Assembly: GCF_000484695.1 (NCBI RefSeq)
Contig: NZ_AXVR01000004.1
Coordinates: forward strand, 62,001 to 126,000
Direction: 5' to 3'
DNA length: 64,000 nucleotides
Origin: Salinispora cortesiana
GTDB taxonomy: Bacteria; Actinomycetota; Actinomycetes; Mycobacteriales; Micromonosporaceae
Shown: positions 63,073 to 64,000 of the stretch, piece by piece
Position numbering within the stretch: position 1 is the first letter of the stretch
How the letters are laid out: each line of letters opens with the position of its first letter
Translations under genes and position numbers: made by a program
Notes under the pieces: generated by a model
The model's input: only the letters and a program-made list of their open reading frames with translations
Told to the model about the DNA's origin: nothing
The model's database searches: none

Positions 63073-64000
63073 TCACCGTCGCCGGTGGTCGACCAGGTCG
63101 ATGAGCTGCTTTACCACCGTGTCCGGTTCGATTGCCCGGTCGAAGACCGCGACGAGCATCGTCTCCAGGTCGGGGTAGCCGAGTTCCTCGGAGAGTCGGA
63201 GCAGGGGCAGGTCGCTGGCGAGACCTCGGTTGTGCTTGCGTAGGGCCAGCCCGACGGCGGCCCGACCGAGGCGGACCTTGTCGGCGATGGAGATTCCGGG
63301 TTCGGTGTGGTCGGCAAACCAGCGGTTGATCTGCATCTGGGCTTGTGGGGACTTGACGAAGCCGAGCCACTCCCGGCGAGGACCGCGTGGGGCCGCGTCG
63401 AAGGCGCCGGGCGTCCGTTCCGTCTCGGTGAAGATCTCCACGACATCGCCGTCCTCGAGGCAGGAGGAGAGCGGGGCGAGTCGACCGTTGATCCGGGCCG
63501 CCAGGCAGTGGTCGCCGCGCTCGGTGCCGAGTTCGTACGCGAGGTCGACCGGGGTGGCTCCGGCGGGCAGTACCACCTGTCGCCCGTCGGCGAAGACCTG
63601 GATCTGCGCCTCGGCGAGGTCGCTGCGCAGCGACTCCAGGAACTGCGCCGGGTCGGCGGTCTCCTGTTCCCAGTTCAGTACGCGTCGCAGCCAGTCCAGC
63701 TGTTCGTCCCGGACGGACTGGTCCACGCGGGCGTGGGGGAAGCGGTAGCTGGCGGCGATGCCGTACTCCGCACAGCGGTGCATCTCCTCGGTGCGGATCA
63801 ACACCTCCACAGTGCGATCCCTCAGCCCACGAACGCTGGTGTGGAGGGAGCGGTAGAGGTTGTTCTTCGGGGAGGCGATGTAGTCCTTGAACCGGCCGGG
63901 CACCGGGGGCCACGTGCCGTGGATGGCGCCCAGAGCCGCGTAGCAGTCGGTGGCCGGGCCGTTCACGACGATTACCACCCGGGGTAGGTCACACGGGGTG
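63073..64000 (-). CDS. RelA/SpoT-like (p)ppGpp synthetase, C-terminal part (runs off the right edge)
   Basis: About 309 codons are in the window; the start lies beyond 64000. The visible part opens inside the synthetase domain: ATDCYAALGAIHGTWPPVPGRFKDYIASPKNNLYRSLHT, then VEVLIRTEEMHRCAEYGIAASY, typical of RelA/SpoT. A TGS domain follows (IQVFADGRQVVLPAGATPVDLAYELG...GDVVEIFT), then a helical segment. The protein ends about 120 residues after the TGS domain with no ACT domain, so it is shorter than full RelA or Rel. Whether a hydrolase domain lies upstream cannot be seen. Confidence 0.88.
   Translation of the reverse strand, partial: TPCDLPRVVIVVNGPATDCYAALGAIHGTWPPVPGRFKDYIASPKNNLYRSLHTSVRGLRDRTVEVLIRTEEMHRCAEYGIAASYRFPHARVDQSVRDEQLDWLRRVLNWEQETADPAQFLESLRSDLAEAQIQVFADGRQVVLPAGATPVDLAYELGTERGDHCLAARINGRLAPLSSCLEDGDVVEIFTETERTPGAFDAAPRGPRREWLGFVKSPQAQMQINRWFADHTEPGISIADKVRLGRAAVGLALRKHNRGLASDLPLLRLSEELGYPDLETMLVAVFDRAIEPDTVVKQLIDLVDHRRR

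Overview
The window is high-GC, densely coded actinobacterial chromosome. The proteins and gene order suggest a member of the Micromonosporaceae, most likely Salinispora or a close relative. This is an inference from protein recognition and synteny; no 16S gene is present. From memory, the order closely follows M. tuberculosis Rv2192c-Rv2222c and the matching Streptomyces block: trpD, ctaE-qcrCAB, ctaC, adoK, erpA, glycerate kinase, cobS/cobT, gcvT, pepA, E2 (dlaT/sucB), TIGR01777 epimerase, lipB, lipA, DUF4191, RDD, glnA1, glnE, glnA2. The backbone is therefore an old actinobacterial core, with lineage-specific insertions.

Layout. 1-13.4 kb is a nitrogen block: partial nadE, glnA2, a class-I amidotransferase-like protein that lacks its catalytic Cys, glnE, and glnA1 with its RDD neighbour. 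Two membrane proteins of polyprenol-phosphate-sugar glycosyltransferase type (one MptB-like) sit between glnE and glnA1. Candidate GlnR boxes precede both glutamine synthetase genes. 13.5-20.7 kb holds DUF4191, lipA and lipB with two more large membrane proteins, then the TIGR01777 epimerase. 20.7-26.8 kb is an accessory island: an aldo/keto reductase remnant, a FUSC-type transporter, two small overlapping Cys-motif genes, a HAD-like gene, an IS110 transposase and a tandem pair of stand-alone GntR winged-helix genes. 26.8-33.5 kb is core metabolism: two-lipoyl-domain E2, lpd, pepA and gcvT. 33.6-43.4 kb carries a DUF2314 protein, cobS with a cobU-cobT fusion, a small protein coupled to a site-2 protease, an aldo/keto reductase and a 1118-aa protein with a disordered N-terminus, TPR-like helices and WG repeats. 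43.9-51.6 kb has DUF3043, murA, nadA, glycerate kinase, erpA, adoK, tusA and a cysteine desulfurase. 51.8-60.4 kb encodes much of the bc1-aa3 respiratory branch (ctaC, ctaF, ctaE, qcrC, qcrA, qcrB, a CtaG-like factor), with trpD and a degenerate receiver protein between. ctaD (subunit I) is absent from the window. 60.5-64 kb has a DUF4142 secreted protein, a stand-alone Lrp/AsnC ligand-binding domain, a sugar nucleotidyltransferase, a Nudix hydrolase and the 3' part of a RelA/SpoT-like gene.

How the genes work together. GlnA1 and GlnE form the classical adenylylation-controlled glutamine synthetase system. LipB and LipA make the lipoyl groups needed by the E2 protein, and GcvT acts in the glycine cleavage system, which also uses lipoyl groups. 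The cysteine desulfurase, TusA and ErpA handle sulfur and Fe-S clusters, which LipA, NadA and the Rieske protein QcrA need. Convergent gene pairs are separated by long GC-rich hairpins without U-tracts. I found no rRNA, tRNA, CRISPR array or biosynthetic gene cluster.
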